This document shows positions 34,711 through 43,229 of a stretch of 52,361 nucleotides of DNA, piece after piece. The notes under the pieces were generated by a model, which saw only the letters and a program-made list of their open reading frames with translations, did no database searches and had not been told where the DNA came from. The translations under genes and the position numbers were made by a program. The first letter of the stretch is position 1; every line of letters starts with the position of its first letter. The stretch comes from Micromonospora endophytica. GTDB taxonomy: Bacteria; Actinomycetota; Actinomycetes; Mycobacteriales; Micromonosporaceae. The DNA is taken from the NCBI RefSeq assembly GCF_003236305.1, contig NZ_POTX01000012.1, positions 1-52,361 on the forward strand, written 5' to 3'.

Positions 34711-36248
34711 GTGTCACCCCGAAAGGTTCGACCGGCGGGCTGGTCGATGTCGACCAGCCCGTCGTCGAGGCCGTGAACATCACCAAACGGTTCGGGTCGA
34801 CGGTGGCGCTCTCCGACGCCGGCATCGTGGTGCGCCGGGGCGAGACGCACGCACTGGTGGGACGCAACGGTGCCGGCAAGTCGACACTTGTCAGCATCCT
34901 CACCGGGTTGCAGGCCGCCGACCACGGCGCGGTGGCTTTCGACGGGCGTCCGGCACCGCCGCTGGGCGACCGCGACGCCTGGCGCAAACGGGTGGCCTGC
35001 GTCTACCAGAAGTCCACGATCATCGACACCCTGACCGTGGCGGAGAACCTGTTCCTCAACCGGCACGCCCGGGGCCCGGCCGGTCTGATCCGGTGGCCAC
35101 GGCTGCGCCGTGAGGCGGAACAGTTGCTCGCGGAGTGGTCGGTCGAGGTCGACGTACGCCAGCCCGCCTCGACGCTCTCGGTCGAGCAGCGGCAGTTCGT
35201 GGAGATCGCCAGGGCGCTCTCCTTCGGCGCCCGGTTCATCATCCTGGACGAACCCACCGCCCAGCTCGACGGCGCGAGCATCAACCGCCTCTTCGCCCGG
35301 ATCCGGGATCTTCGGGCGCAGGGCGTGACCTTCCTGTTCATCAGCCACCACCTCCAGGAGATCTACGAGATCTGCGACCAGGTGACGGTCTTCCGCGACG
35401 CCCGGCACATCGTCACCGCCCCGGTGGCGCAGCTGAGCCGGCCGGCGTTGGTGGCCGCGATGACAGGTGAGGACGTGACCATGCCCGAGGCCGACCACCG
35501 GCCGCTGCCCGCCGACGCGCCGGTGCTGCTCTCCGTGCGCGACCTGGTCACCGCCTCCGGTGCCGAGTTGTCGCTCGAGGCCAGGGCCGGTGAGGTGGTC
35601 GGCATCGCCGGGGGCGGCGGCAGCGGCAAGGTCGAGGTCGCCGAGGCGATGGTCGGCCTGGCCCGGCCGGCCGGCGGCGCGGTCGCCGTCGACGGCCGTA
35701 CGCTGCGCCCCGGCAGCGTGCCCGACGCCCTCGCCGCCGGCGTGGGGCTGGTGCCGCAGGACCGGCACCGGGAGGGCCTGGTGCCGCTGCTGTCGATCGC
35801 CGAGAACGTCACGATGACCGTGCCGGACCGAATCGGGCGGAATGGCCTGATCTCACCGGCCCGGCGCGACGCCCTGGCCCGGGACGCCATCGCCGATCTG
35901 GCGATCAAGGCCGCGGGGCCGCACGTGCCGGTCTCCGACCTCTCCGGGGGCAACCAGCAGAAAGTGGTGATGGGCCGGGCGCTGGCCAGCGATCCGAAAC
36001 TGCTGGTGCTCATCACCCCGACCGCCGGGGTGGACGTGCGGTCCAAGCAGACCCTGCTCGGTGTCGTCGACGAGGTACGCCGTCGCGGCACCACCGTGCT
36101 TGTCGTCTCCGACGAACTCGACGACCTGCGGATCTGCGACCGCGTACTGGTGATGTTCCAGGGGCGGGTCGTCCGGGAGATGACCCACGGCTGGAGCGAC
36201 AACGATCTGGTAGCCGCCATGGAAGGGGTGGATCTCCACCATGTCTGA
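34707..36248 (+). CDS. Sugar ABC transporter ATPase (CUT2, RbsA-like)
   Basis: 513 residues with two nucleotide-binding domains. Domain 1 is intact: Walker A GRNGAGKST, signature LSVEQRQ, Walker B FIILDEPT. Domain 2 has a changed Walker A (GGGGSGKVEV), a good signature (LSGGNQQ) and a Walker B in which LDEPT is replaced by LITPTAGVD, so it lacks the catalytic Glu and probably does not hydrolyse ATP. A degenerate second domain is known among RbsA-type proteins, but losing the Walker B acid is less common. Coupled to both neighbours (4- and 8-nt overlaps). Confidence 0.92.
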   Translation: MSVTPKGSTGGLVDVDQPVVEAVNITKRFGSTVALSDAGIVVRRGETHALVGRNGAGKSTLVSILTGLQAADHGAVAFDGRPAPPLGDRDAWRKRVACVYQKSTIIDTLTVAENLFLNRHARGPAGLIRWPRLRREAEQLLAEWSVEVDVRQPASTLSVEQRQFVEIARALSFGARFIILDEPTAQLDGASINRLFARIRDLRAQGVTFLFISHHLQEIYEICDQVTVFRDARHIVTAPVAQLSRPALVAAMTGEDVTMPEADHRPLPADAPVLLSVRDLVTASGAELSLEARAGEVVGIAGGGGSGKVEVAEAMVGLARPAGGAVAVDGRTLRPGSVPDALAAGVGLVPQDRHREGLVPLLSIAENVTMTVPDRIGRNGLISPARRDALARDAIADLAIKAAGPHVPVSDLSGGNQQKVVMGRALASDPKLLVLITPTAGVDVRSKQTLLGVVDEVRRRGTTVLVVSDELDDLRICDRVLVMFQGRVVREMTHGWSDNDLVAAMEGVDLHHV

Positions 36249-37287
36249 GACGCTCTCCACCGCCGCGTCACCTCCCGCCGCGGCGCCTTCACCGGAACCG
36301 CCGGGATCCTCGTCACGCGGCCTGGCCATCGCCCGGCTGCGGGACCTGGCGCTGGTGCCGGCGATCATCGCTGTCGCCATCGTCGGTTCGATCATCAGTC
36401 CGGTGTTCCTCAGCACGGACAACATCATCAACGTGCTGCAGAGCATGTCGGAGATCGCCATCGTGGTCCTCGCCCAGACCATCGTGTTGATCACCGGCAA
36501 GATGGACCTGTCGCTGGAGTCCACCTTCGGCCTCGCGCCGGGCATCGCTGCCTGGCTGATCATCGATCCGGCGCTCACCCGGGGGCTCGGCCTCAACGCG
36601 CTACCGGACGCCTGGGCGATCCCGGTCGTGCTGCTCGTCGGCGCCCTGGTCGGCGCCTTCAACGGGCTGCTCATCGTCCGCTTCGGCCTCAACGGATTCA
36701 TCGTCACCCTGGGCATGCTCATCGTGCTCCGGGGGCTGCTCACCGGCATCTCCGGTGGACAGACCTTCTTCGCGCTGCCGGAGTCGATGACCTACCTCGG
36801 CTCCGCCACCTGGTTCGGCGTGCCGGCCTCGATCTGGCTGTCACTGCTGCTCTTCGCCGGCGGGGTGGTGGTGCTCGGGTACACCCGGGCCGGTCGGGCG
36901 CTCTACGCCATCGGTGGCAACGCCGACGCGGCTCGGGCGGCGGGCATCCGTACCGACCGGGTGCTCTGGATCGCCCTCATCGCGGCCAGCGTGCTCGCGG
37001 CGCTCGCCGGCCTGCTGATGAGCGGCCGGCTCGCGGCGGTACCGGCGGCCCAGGGCAGCGGGGCCATCTTCCAGGTCTTCGCGGCGGCGGTGATCGGCGG
37101 CGTGAGCCTCAACGGCGGCAAGGGCAGCGTCTTCGGTGCCTTCACCGGCGTCCTGCTGCTCTTCATGATCATCAACGTGTTGACGCTGGCCGGTGTCCCG
37201 GCACAGTGGACGAACTTCCTCAACGGCACCGTCATCCTGGTGGCCCTGGTGGTCTCCCGCATCACCGGAGGTAAGGCACAGACGTGA
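36241..37287 (+). CDS. Sugar ABC transporter permease (CUT2, RbsC-like)
   Basis: 348 residues. A 35-residue Ala/Pro-rich cytoplasmic tail comes first, then 8 to 10 hydrophobic helices with the RbsC landmarks [54 protein letters not shown] and [29 protein letters not shown] single permease type forms a homodimer in this family. Start overlaps the ATPase gene by 8 nt. Third part of the fucose importer. Confidence 0.92.
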   Translation: MSETLSTAASPPAAAPSPEPPGSSSRGLAIARLRDLALVPAIIAVAIVGSIISPVFLSTDNIINVLQSMSEIAIVVLAQTIVLITGKMDLSLESTFGLAPGIAAWLIIDPALTRGLGLNALPDAWAIPVVLLVGALVGAFNGLLIVRFGLNGFIVTLGMLIVLRGLLTGISGGQTFFALPESMTYLGSATWFGVPASIWLSLLLFAGGVVVLGYTRAGRALYAIGGNADAARAAGIRTDRVLWIALIAASVLAALAGLLMSGRLAAVPAAQGSGAIFQVFAAAVIGGVSLNGGKGSVFGAFTGVLLLFMIINVLTLAGVPAQWTNFLNGTVILVALVVSRITGGKAQT

Positions 37288-37290
37288 GGC

Positions 37291-37307
37291 GGCCGGGCCC
37301 GCCGGCC
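37291..37307 (+). terminator. GC hairpin between importer and dehydratase genes
   Basis: GGCCGG (37291-37296) and CCGGCC (37302-37307) around GCCCG. It begins 4 nt after the permease stop and may lower transcription into the catabolic genes, or help separate transcript segments. In this GC range such a stem could be chance. Confidence 0.3.
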
Positions 37308-37363
37308 GGGCCAATCGCGAGGCAGGCAAGCAGATATCACCTGTTCGACATTCAGGAGTTGTG

Positions 37364-38689
37364 GTGAGTGAGCGCATCTCGTCCGTAGAAACCATCGACG
37401 TACGTTTCCCCACGTCCCGGCACCGCGACGGGTCGGACGCGATGAACCCGTTCCCCGACTACTCCGCGGCGTACGTGATCCTGCGGACCTCGGCCGGCGC
37501 CGAGGGCCACGGGCTGGTCTTCACCGTGGGGCGGGGGACCGACATCCAGGTCGCGGCGGTGCAGGCGCTCGCTCCGATGGTGATCGGTCAGTCCGTCGAC
37601 GACCTGGTCGCCGACCCCGCGGCGCTGGCCCGCCGGCTCGTCGGCGACAGCCAGATCCGGTGGCTGGGCCCGGAGAAGGGGGTCGTGCACATGGCCGCCG
37701 GCGGGCTGGTCAACGCGGTCTGGGATCTCGCCGCCCGGCGGGCGGGCAAGCCGCTGTGGAAACTGCTCGCCGACCTCACCCCGGAGCAGGTGGTGGCCCA
37801 GGTCGACTTCCGTTACCTGCGTGACGCGCTCACCGAGGACGAGGCGTTGGCGCTGCTGCGGGCCGCCGAGGGCGGGCGGGCGGAACGTGAGCGGCAGCTG
37901 CGGGCCGAGGGCTATCCGGCGTACACCACCACTCCCGGCTGGCTGGGCTACGACGACGAGAAGCTGGCGCGGCTCTGCCGGGAGGCGGTGGAGGCCGGGT
38001 ACGAGCTGATCAAGCTCAAGGTGGGCGGGAACCTGGCCGACGACGTACGCCGGTTGGGCATCGCCCGGCAGGCGGTCGGGCCGGACATCCGTCTCGCTGT
38101 CGACGCCAACCAGATCTGGGGCGTGCCCGAGGCGATCAGTTGGATGCGTGAGCTTGCCGCGTTCGACCCGTACTGGATCGAGGAGCCGACCTCGCCGGAC
38201 GACGTGCTCGGGCACGCCGCCGTACGCAAGGCCCTCGCCCCGGTCAAGGTGGCCACCGGCGAACACGTCCACAACGCCGTGATGTTCAAGCAGCTGCTCC
38301 AGGCCGACGCGGTCGACGTGGTGCAGATCGACGCCTGCCGTGTCGCCGGGGTCAACGAGAACCTGGCGATCCTGCTGCTCGCCGCGAAGTTCGGGGTGCC
38401 GGTCTGCCCGCACGCCGGGGGAGTGGGGCTGTGCGAGCTGGTGCAGCACCTGGCCATGTTCGACTTCGTCGCGCTCAGCGGCAGCATCGAGGACCGGGCC
38501 ATCGAGTACGTCGACCACCTGCACGAGCACTTCACCGACCCGGTACGCATCAGCGGCGGACGCTACCTCGCGCCCACCGCCGCCGGCATGAGCGCGGAGA
38601 TCCGCTCCGCCTCGCTCACCGAGTACCGCTATCCCGACGGTCCGGCGTGGTCGGACGGTCCGGTCATGGCGGGGTCGTCGACGGCATGA
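37364..38689 (+). CDS. L-fuconate dehydratase (enolase superfamily)
   Basis: 441 residues. The N-terminal capping domain contains [23 protein letters not shown], a signature of L-fuconate dehydratases. The barrel has LIKLKVGG (K-x-K base), [16 protein letters not shown] and VATGEHVHN, which give the Asp-Glu-Glu metal ligands, and [12 protein letters not shown]. It dehydrates L-fuconate to 2-keto-3-deoxy-L-fuconate. GTG 37364 is chosen because AGGAG lies 5 nt upstream; GTG 37361 is directly adjacent. Stop overlaps the lactonase gene by 4 nt. Confidence 0.93.
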   Translation: MSERISSVETIDVRFPTSRHRDGSDAMNPFPDYSAAYVILRTSAGAEGHGLVFTVGRGTDIQVAAVQALAPMVIGQSVDDLVADPAALARRLVGDSQIRWLGPEKGVVHMAAGGLVNAVWDLAARRAGKPLWKLLADLTPEQVVAQVDFRYLRDALTEDEALALLRAAEGGRAERERQLRAEGYPAYTTTPGWLGYDDEKLARLCREAVEAGYELIKLKVGGNLADDVRRLGIARQAVGPDIRLAVDANQIWGVPEAISWMRELAAFDPYWIEEPTSPDDVLGHAAVRKALAPVKVATGEHVHNAVMFKQLLQADAVDVVQIDACRVAGVNENLAILLLAAKFGVPVCPHAGGVGLCELVQHLAMFDFVALSGSIEDRAIEYVDHLHEHFTDPVRISGGRYLAPTAAGMSAEIRSASLTEYRYPDGPAWSDGPVMAGSSTA

Positions 38690-39570
38690 TCATCGACGCG
38701 CATCACCATCTGTGGCAGCCGGAACGCGGCTACACCTGGCTGGCGGAGCCCGGGTTGGCCGCGATCCGCCGGCCGTTCACCCCGGCGGACCTGACCGCCG
38801 AACTCTCCGCCAGCGGGGTGCACGGCACCGTGCTGGTGGAGGGTGGGCGGTGCCATCCCGACGAGGCAGCCGAGTTCCTCGGCTATGCCGCCGACACCGC
38901 GCCGATCCTCGGGGTGGTGGCCTGGATCGACGTGGCCGCCGACGACGTGTCGGCCACCATCGCGCGCTACCGCCGCGCGCGTGGGGGCGAGTTGCTGGTC
39001 GGCCTGCGCTCGCAGGTGCAGGGAGAGGCGGATCCGGACTACCTCGACCGGCCCGAGGTGCGGCGCGGCCTCGCCGCGATCGCCGCCGCCGGGTTGGTCT
39101 TCGACCTGGTGATCCGGGCCGACCAACTGGCCGCGGCGGCGCGGGCGGCGCGGGCGGTGCCGCAGCTGACGTTCGTCCTCGACCACCTGGGCAAACCCCG
39201 CATCGACGAAGGTGAGGCCGGGCTGCGGTGCTGGCGGGATCCGTTCGCCGCGCTGGCCGCCAACCCCAACGTCTCGGCCAAGCTCTCCGGGCTGGTCACC
39301 GAGGCCGGCCCGGAGTGGGCGGCGGAGGATCTGCGTCCGTTCGTCCGGGTCGCGGTCGAGGAGTTCGGTCCCGGTCGTCTGATGTTTGGCTCGGACTGGC
39401 CGGTCTGCCTGCTCAGGTCGGACTATCCGGGCGTACGCCGGGCGCTGGAGGAGGTCCTGCCGCCGCTGACCGCGCGGGAACGGCACGAGATCTTCGCCGG
39501 CACCGCGCTGGGCGCCTACGGGCTGGTCCGGCCCGACGCCGACGCTGAACCGGCCGGGCCGTCGACATGA
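38686..39570 (+). CDS. L-fuconolactonase (amidohydrolase family 2)
   Basis: 294 residues of the amidohydrolase-2 family. It opens [18 protein letters not shown], with H-x-H, then [39 protein letters not shown] and [12 protein letters not shown], which carries the Asp of the active site. It fits the lactonase that opens L-fucono-lactone to L-fuconate, the substrate of the upstream dehydratase. ATG 38686 overlaps the preceding stop (ATGA). Confidence 0.9.
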   Translation: MIIDAHHHLWQPERGYTWLAEPGLAAIRRPFTPADLTAELSASGVHGTVLVEGGRCHPDEAAEFLGYAADTAPILGVVAWIDVAADDVSATIARYRRARGGELLVGLRSQVQGEADPDYLDRPEVRRGLAAIAAAGLVFDLVIRADQLAAAARAARAVPQLTFVLDHLGKPRIDEGEAGLRCWRDPFAALAANPNVSAKLSGLVTEAGPEWAAEDLRPFVRVAVEEFGPGRLMFGSDWPVCLLRSDYPGVRRALEEVLPPLTARERHEIFAGTALGAYGLVRPDADAEPAGPST

Positions 39571-39611
39571 CCGCGCCCGGCCCGGTGCCGTCGCGCCACA
39601 GGCCCGCGACC

Positions 39612-40304
39612 CTACCCGGACGCGGACTTGGCGAGCACCGTACGCAGCCACGCCTCCGAGGTGTTGACATGGATCAACGCGCTGGCCTGGGCCAGCAGTT
39701 GGTCCCGCGAGCGCAGCGCCAGGTAGATCGCCTGGTGCTCGTCGATCGTCTTGTGCGCCGCGTTGCCCTCTATCAAGCCGCGCCACACCCGGGCCCGCAG
39801 CGTACGACCGGAGAGTCCGTCCAGCAGCGAGGTGAGGGTCTCGTTGCCGGTGGTGGCGACGACGGTGTGGTGGAAGGCCGTGTCGAACTGGATGAGCTTC
39901 TCGGCGTCGTCGGCCGCCGCCCGCATGTCCTCCAGGATCTGACCGATGTCGTCGAGGTCGGCGTCGGTCATCCGCAGTGCCGCCAGGCCGGTCGCCATCG
40001 GCTCCAGCAACCGGCGTACCTCCATGACCTCCAGCAGCGTGTCGTCGCGCAGCAGCTCCACCGCGACGCCGAGCCCCTCCAGCAGCAGGCGGGGGGCGAG
40101 ACTGGTGACGTACGTGCCGTCACCGCGCCGCACGTCGAGCACCCGGGCCGATTCGAGCACCTTCACCGCTTCCCGGACCCCGCTGCGCGACAGCCCCATC
40201 TGCGCTGCCAGCTGCGGTTCCGGTGGCAGCCGTGTCCCCGGGGGCAGTTCACCGCTCTGGATCATGCTGCGGATCTTCGCGATCGCGTCATCGGTCAGTG
40301 CCAT
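39612..40304 (-). CDS. FadR-subfamily GntR regulator, probable fucose repressor
   Basis: 230 residues. Winged HTH at residues 7-70 (IRSMIQSGELPPGTRLPPEPQLAAQMGLSRSGVREAVKVLESARVLDVRRGDGTYV), then an all-helical FCD effector domain with the metal-binding pattern D-x-x-F-H near FDTAFHHTVV. ATG 40304 is preferred because AAGGGGG lies upstream; a 17-residue longer frame exists. It is divergent from the mutarotase operon. The palindrome in the gap (40392-40402) recurs at both fucosidase promoters, so this protein probably controls the whole locus, with a fucose-pathway acid as ligand (inferred). Confidence 0.9.
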   Translation of the reverse strand: MALTDDAIAKIRSMIQSGELPPGTRLPPEPQLAAQMGLSRSGVREAVKVLESARVLDVRRGDGTYVTSLAPRLLLEGLGVAVELLRDDTLLEVMEVRRLLEPMATGLAALRMTDADLDDIGQILEDMRAAADDAEKLIQFDTAFHHTVVATTGNETLTSLLDGLSGRTLRARVWRGLIEGNAAHKTIDEHQAIYLALRSRDQLLAQASALIHVNTSEAWLRTVLAKSASG

Positions 40305-40382
40305 CCACGCCCCCTTCGGACCGGCCAGCCGCGCGCCGCCGTGGTGGACCGCCACCTGCGGCCGGGACCGGCGACCCTCACC

Positions 40383-40402
40383 ACTATAGAGACGTCGGAC
40401 GT
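40383..40402. promoter_or_regulatory. Divergent promoter and fucose operator
   Basis: TATAGA (40385-40390, plus strand) and TATAGT (40388-40383, minus strand) overlap as -10 candidates for the two directions. The perfect 11-bp palindrome ACGTC-G-GACGT (40392-40402) lies at the plus-strand start point and between the minus-strand -35 and -10. One bound repressor could block both genes. Confidence 0.6.
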
Positions 40403-40455
40403 TTGGCGGCGCCGAGGTTCAGCTACCGGACACCATCGGATCGGGAGGGCATGAC

Positions 40456-40791
40456 GTGCGACGTTACGGCTGGGTGATCCGGCTGCGGCCGGAGCACCGG
40501 GAGACCTACCTGCGGCTGCACGCCGCGGTCTGGCCCGGCGTCGAGCAGACGCTGCGCCAGGCGAACATCCGCAACTACAGCATCTTCCTCCACGGTGACC
40601 TGCTCTTCGGCTACTACGAATATGTCGGCGACGACCACGAGGCCGACCAGCGCCGGATCGCCGCCGATCCGGAGACGCAGGCATGGTGGAAACTGACCGA
40701 CCCGTGCCAGGAGTCGCTCGCCGATCCTGGATCAGGGCAATGGTGGGCGCCGATGCGCGAGATTTGGCACCTGAGTGAGGAGACGGCGTGA
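40456..40791 (+). CDS. L-rhamnose/L-fucose mutarotase (RhaU-like)
   Basis: 111 residues of the RhaU/FucU-type mutarotase family: RLRPEHRETYLRLHAAVWPGVEQTLRQANIRNYSIF, GDLLFGYYEYVG, the TQAWWKLTDPCQESL segment and the C-terminal WAPMREIWHL. It speeds conversion between the alpha and beta anomers of the 6-deoxy sugar; here L-fucose. GTG 40456 has GGGAGGG upstream. First gene of the mutarotase-dehydrogenase-SDR operon; stop overlaps the next start. Confidence 0.9.
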   Translation: MRRYGWVIRLRPEHRETYLRLHAAVWPGVEQTLRQANIRNYSIFLHGDLLFGYYEYVGDDHEADQRRIAADPETQAWWKLTDPCQESLADPGSGQWWAPMREIWHLSEETA

Positions 40792-41813
40792 ACCGCAGCG
40801 CGTTGTACGTCGGTGAGCAGACCTTCGTGGTGGAGGAGACCGCCTCGGCGCCACCCGGTCCGGGTGAGGTTCGCATCGACGTGGCGTACACCGGCATCTG
40901 CGGCACCGACCTGCACATCGCCCACGGTGCGATGGACCAGCGGGTCCACACACCGGCGGTGATCGGCCACGAGATGTCGGGCCGGATCGCCGAGGTCGGC
41001 GAGGGTGTCGAGGGTTATCAGGTGGGTGAGGCGGTGACCGTGATGCCGCTGGAATGGTGCGGCGAGTGTCCGGCCTGCCGGGCGGGGCACACCCACATCT
41101 GCCACCGGCTCACCTTCGTCGGCATCGACTCGCCGGGTTCGATGCAGCGCTCCTGGACGGTGCCGGCGCGGATTCTGGTGCCGCTGCCCGAGGAACTGCC
41201 GCTGGCGCACGCCGCGCTGGTCGAGCCGACCGCGGTGGCCGTGCACGACGTACGACGGTCCCGGCTGGTCGCCGGCGAGCACGCGGTGATCATCGGCGCC
41301 GGCCCGGTGGGTCTGCTCATCGGCACGGTCGCCCGCCAGACCGGTGCCACGGTCACCGTGCTCGAACTGGACCCGCACCGCCGGGCACTCGCCGCCGATC
41401 TCGGGCTCGCCACCGTGGACCCGTCGACTGTCGACGTGGCCGAGCACGTGCGCCAGGCCACCGGCGGCGCCGGCGCCGACGTGGTGTTCGAGGTCTCCGG
41501 CTCGGCCGCCGGCGTCCGCATCGCCACCGACCTGCTCGCCGTCCGTGGGCGCCTCGTCGTCGTGGCGATCCACCCCACCCCCCGCGAGGTGGACCTGCAC
41601 CGGATCTTCTGGCGCGAACTCGAAGTGATCGGGGTACGGGTCTACCAGCGCGAGGACTACGTCGAGGCGGTTCGGCTGGTGCACGGTGGGCAGGTGCCCG
41701 CGCAGCGGCTGATCAGCCGGATCGTGCCGTTGGCGGAGGTGGCGCAGGCGTTCCAGGCACTTGCCGCCGGTGGTGACGTCAAGGTGCTCATCGACTGTGG
41801 AGGAGACGCGTGA
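40788..41813 (+). CDS. Zinc-binding alcohol dehydrogenase, candidate L-fucose dehydrogenase
   Basis: 341 residues, zinc MDR family. Catalytic zinc ligands are in GICGTDLH and GHE; the four structural-zinc cysteines are in WCGECPACRAGHTHIC. The Rossmann site is AVIIGAGPVGLLIG. It resembles sorbitol and threonine dehydrogenases. In this pathway one of the two dehydrogenases (this or the next gene) must oxidise L-fucose to the lactone and the other 2-keto-3-deoxy-L-fuconate; I cannot decide which from sequence alone. Coupled to both neighbours. Confidence 0.88.
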   Translation: MNRSALYVGEQTFVVEETASAPPGPGEVRIDVAYTGICGTDLHIAHGAMDQRVHTPAVIGHEMSGRIAEVGEGVEGYQVGEAVTVMPLEWCGECPACRAGHTHICHRLTFVGIDSPGSMQRSWTVPARILVPLPEELPLAHAALVEPTAVAVHDVRRSRLVAGEHAVIIGAGPVGLLIGTVARQTGATVTVLELDPHRRALAADLGLATVDPSTVDVAEHVRQATGGAGADVVFEVSGSAAGVRIATDLLAVRGRLVVVAIHPTPREVDLHRIFWRELEVIGVRVYQREDYVEAVRLVHGGQVPAQRLISRIVPLAEVAQAFQALAAGGDVKVLIDCGGDA

Positions 41814-42571
41814 ACCCGTTCGACCTGACCGGCCGGTTGGCGGTGGTGACCGGGTGCCGGCGCGGCATCGGTCTGGCGATGGCGGAGGCGCTCGCCGCGG
41901 CCGGTGCCGACGTGATCGGCGTGAGCGCCGCGCTGGAGGCCACCGGGAGTGAGGTCGCCGAGCGGGTCGCGGCACACGGCCGCTCGTTCGTGCCGTACCG
42001 GGCGGACCTGTCCGACCGCGCCGCGGTCCGTGCGCTCGCCGAGTGGCTCGGCCAGCGGGATCAGCCGGTGGACATCCTGGTCAACAACGCCGGGACGATC
42101 CGCCGTGCCCCGGCCGCCGAGCACACCGACGCCGACTGGGACCACGTGCTGGAGGTCGACCTCTCCGCCCCGTTCGTGCTCGCCCGCGAGATCGGCCGCG
42201 ACATGATCCGCCGCGGCAGTGGCAAGATCATCTTTACTGCGTCGATGTTGAGTTTTCAGGGGGGTGTCACAGTGCCCGGCTATGCCGCCGCCAAGTCGGG
42301 TATCGCCGGGCTGACCCGCGCGCTGGCCAACGAGTGGGCGGGGCACGGTGTCAACGTCAACGCGATCGCGCCCGGTTACATCGGTACGGACAACACTCAG
42401 GCGCTGCGGGAGCAGCCGGAGCGGAACCGGGCGATCCTGGAGCGGATCCCGGCCGGGCGTTGGGGTCGACCCGAGGATCTCGCCGGGATCACCGTGTTCC
42501 TCGCCTCCGACGCGGCCGCCTACGTGCACGGCGCGGTGATCCCGGTCGACGGTGGCTGGCTTGCCCGCTGA
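41810..42571 (+). CDS. Short-chain dehydrogenase, KduD-like (2-keto-3-deoxy-L-fuconate or L-fucose dehydrogenase)
   Basis: 253 residues, classical SDR. Cofactor motif TGCRRGIG (residues 15-22), ILVNNAG, and the catalytic Ser-Tyr-Lys in FTASMLSF and PGYAAAKSG. The C-terminal ASDAAAYVHGAVIPVDGGW is complete. The LDLTG-like opening and overall pattern resemble 2-deoxy-D-gluconate 3-dehydrogenases (KduD). Known L-fucose pathways use SDRs either for L-fucose or for its 2-keto-3-deoxy acid. Start overlaps the dehydrogenase stop by 4 nt. Confidence 0.9.
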   Translation: MNPFDLTGRLAVVTGCRRGIGLAMAEALAAAGADVIGVSAALEATGSEVAERVAAHGRSFVPYRADLSDRAAVRALAEWLGQRDQPVDILVNNAGTIRRAPAAEHTDADWDHVLEVDLSAPFVLAREIGRDMIRRGSGKIIFTASMLSFQGGVTVPGYAAAKSGIAGLTRALANEWAGHGVNVNAIAPGYIGTDNTQALREQPERNRAILERIPAGRWGRPEDLAGITVFLASDAAAYVHGAVIPVDGGWLAR

Positions 42572-42629
42572 CCCGGACCGAACTCCGCCGGATCCGGCTG
42601 TGCCGGATCCGGCCGGTCCGGAGCGGAAC

Positions 42630-43022
42630 ATGTCGGAACGGGCCACGCGCGCGGTGGCCGAGGCCTTCGAGGCGTCCTATCGCGCGCTGCCCGCCAGCAG
42701 GCAGCGACTGCTCCGTTGTCTCGGCCTGCATCCTGGCCCGGACTTCGACGTGGCCGCGGCCGCCGCCCTGGGTAACCTGACCCTCCTGCACGCCAGGCGA
42801 GCCCTGACGGATCTGTGCGAACGACACCTGCTGATCGAGAGCGACGGCCGCTACCGCTTCCCCGAGCTGGTCGTCGGCCACGTTCGCCGGCTCGCGGTCT
42901 CGGAACCCACAGTGGTCCGTGACGCCGCCCTCGAACGGCTCCGCGCCGCCGCCCGGCGTGCCGCCGCACGCGCTCGTCGCGCCCCGGCCGACGGCGAGAC
43001 GATGAATCGATGGGGTCGGTGA
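42630..43022 (+). CDS. Stand-alone AfsR-type winged-helix fragment
   Basis: 130 residues from ATG 42630 (GGAG 7 nt upstream); a GTG at 42552 would add 26 Pro/Asp-rich residues and overlap the SDR gene. The core RQRLLRCLGLHPGPDFDVAAAAAL, then ARRALTDLCERHLLIESDGRYRFPELVVGHVRRLA, is the winged-helix module that follows NB-ARC in AfsR/SARP-type regulators. The NTPase and the N-terminal HTH are absent. An Ala/Arg-rich tail follows. Either a relic of a larger regulator or a small DNA-binding or protein-binding adaptor. It sits between the SDR and the GH95 gene. Confidence 0.6.
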   Translation: MSERATRAVAEAFEASYRALPASRQRLLRCLGLHPGPDFDVAAAAALGNLTLLHARRALTDLCERHLLIESDGRYRFPELVVGHVRRLAVSEPTVVRDAALERLRAAARRAAARARRAPADGETMNRWGR

Positions 43023-43109
43023 CCCTGTCGAGGCCCGAAAGCCGCGCACTCCAGGAATTCGCCAGTTCAGCGGAATGCTAAGCAAGGTCTGTCCCTTATT
43101 AATAGACCA

Positions 43110-43158
43110 TTGCCTATGGCGTGATGCGACGGTAACGTTTGCGAAACACGTCATATGT
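43110..43158 (+). promoter_or_regulatory. Promoter and fucose operator of the GH95 gene
   Basis: TTGCCT (43110-43115) and TAACGT (43133-43138), spacer 17, the same -10 as the GH29 promoter. The palindrome ACGTC-A-TATGT (43148-43158), one base off the ACRTC-N-GAYGT form, begins just after the expected start point. A GGTCT/AGACC inverted repeat (43086-43107) lies just upstream of the -35. Confidence 0.6.
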
Positions 43159-43229
43159 CTGGCTGTTCTGAGCCTGCCGCCGATCAAGAGGGCTTCGGGT
43201 GGCCGGATCGGTCATCGGTGGGAGGATCG

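Noticed and set aside
43155..43229. Upstream extension of the GH95 protein
   Set aside because: It would bury the twin-arginine signal 25 residues from the N-terminus; GGAGGA lies directly before ATG 43230.
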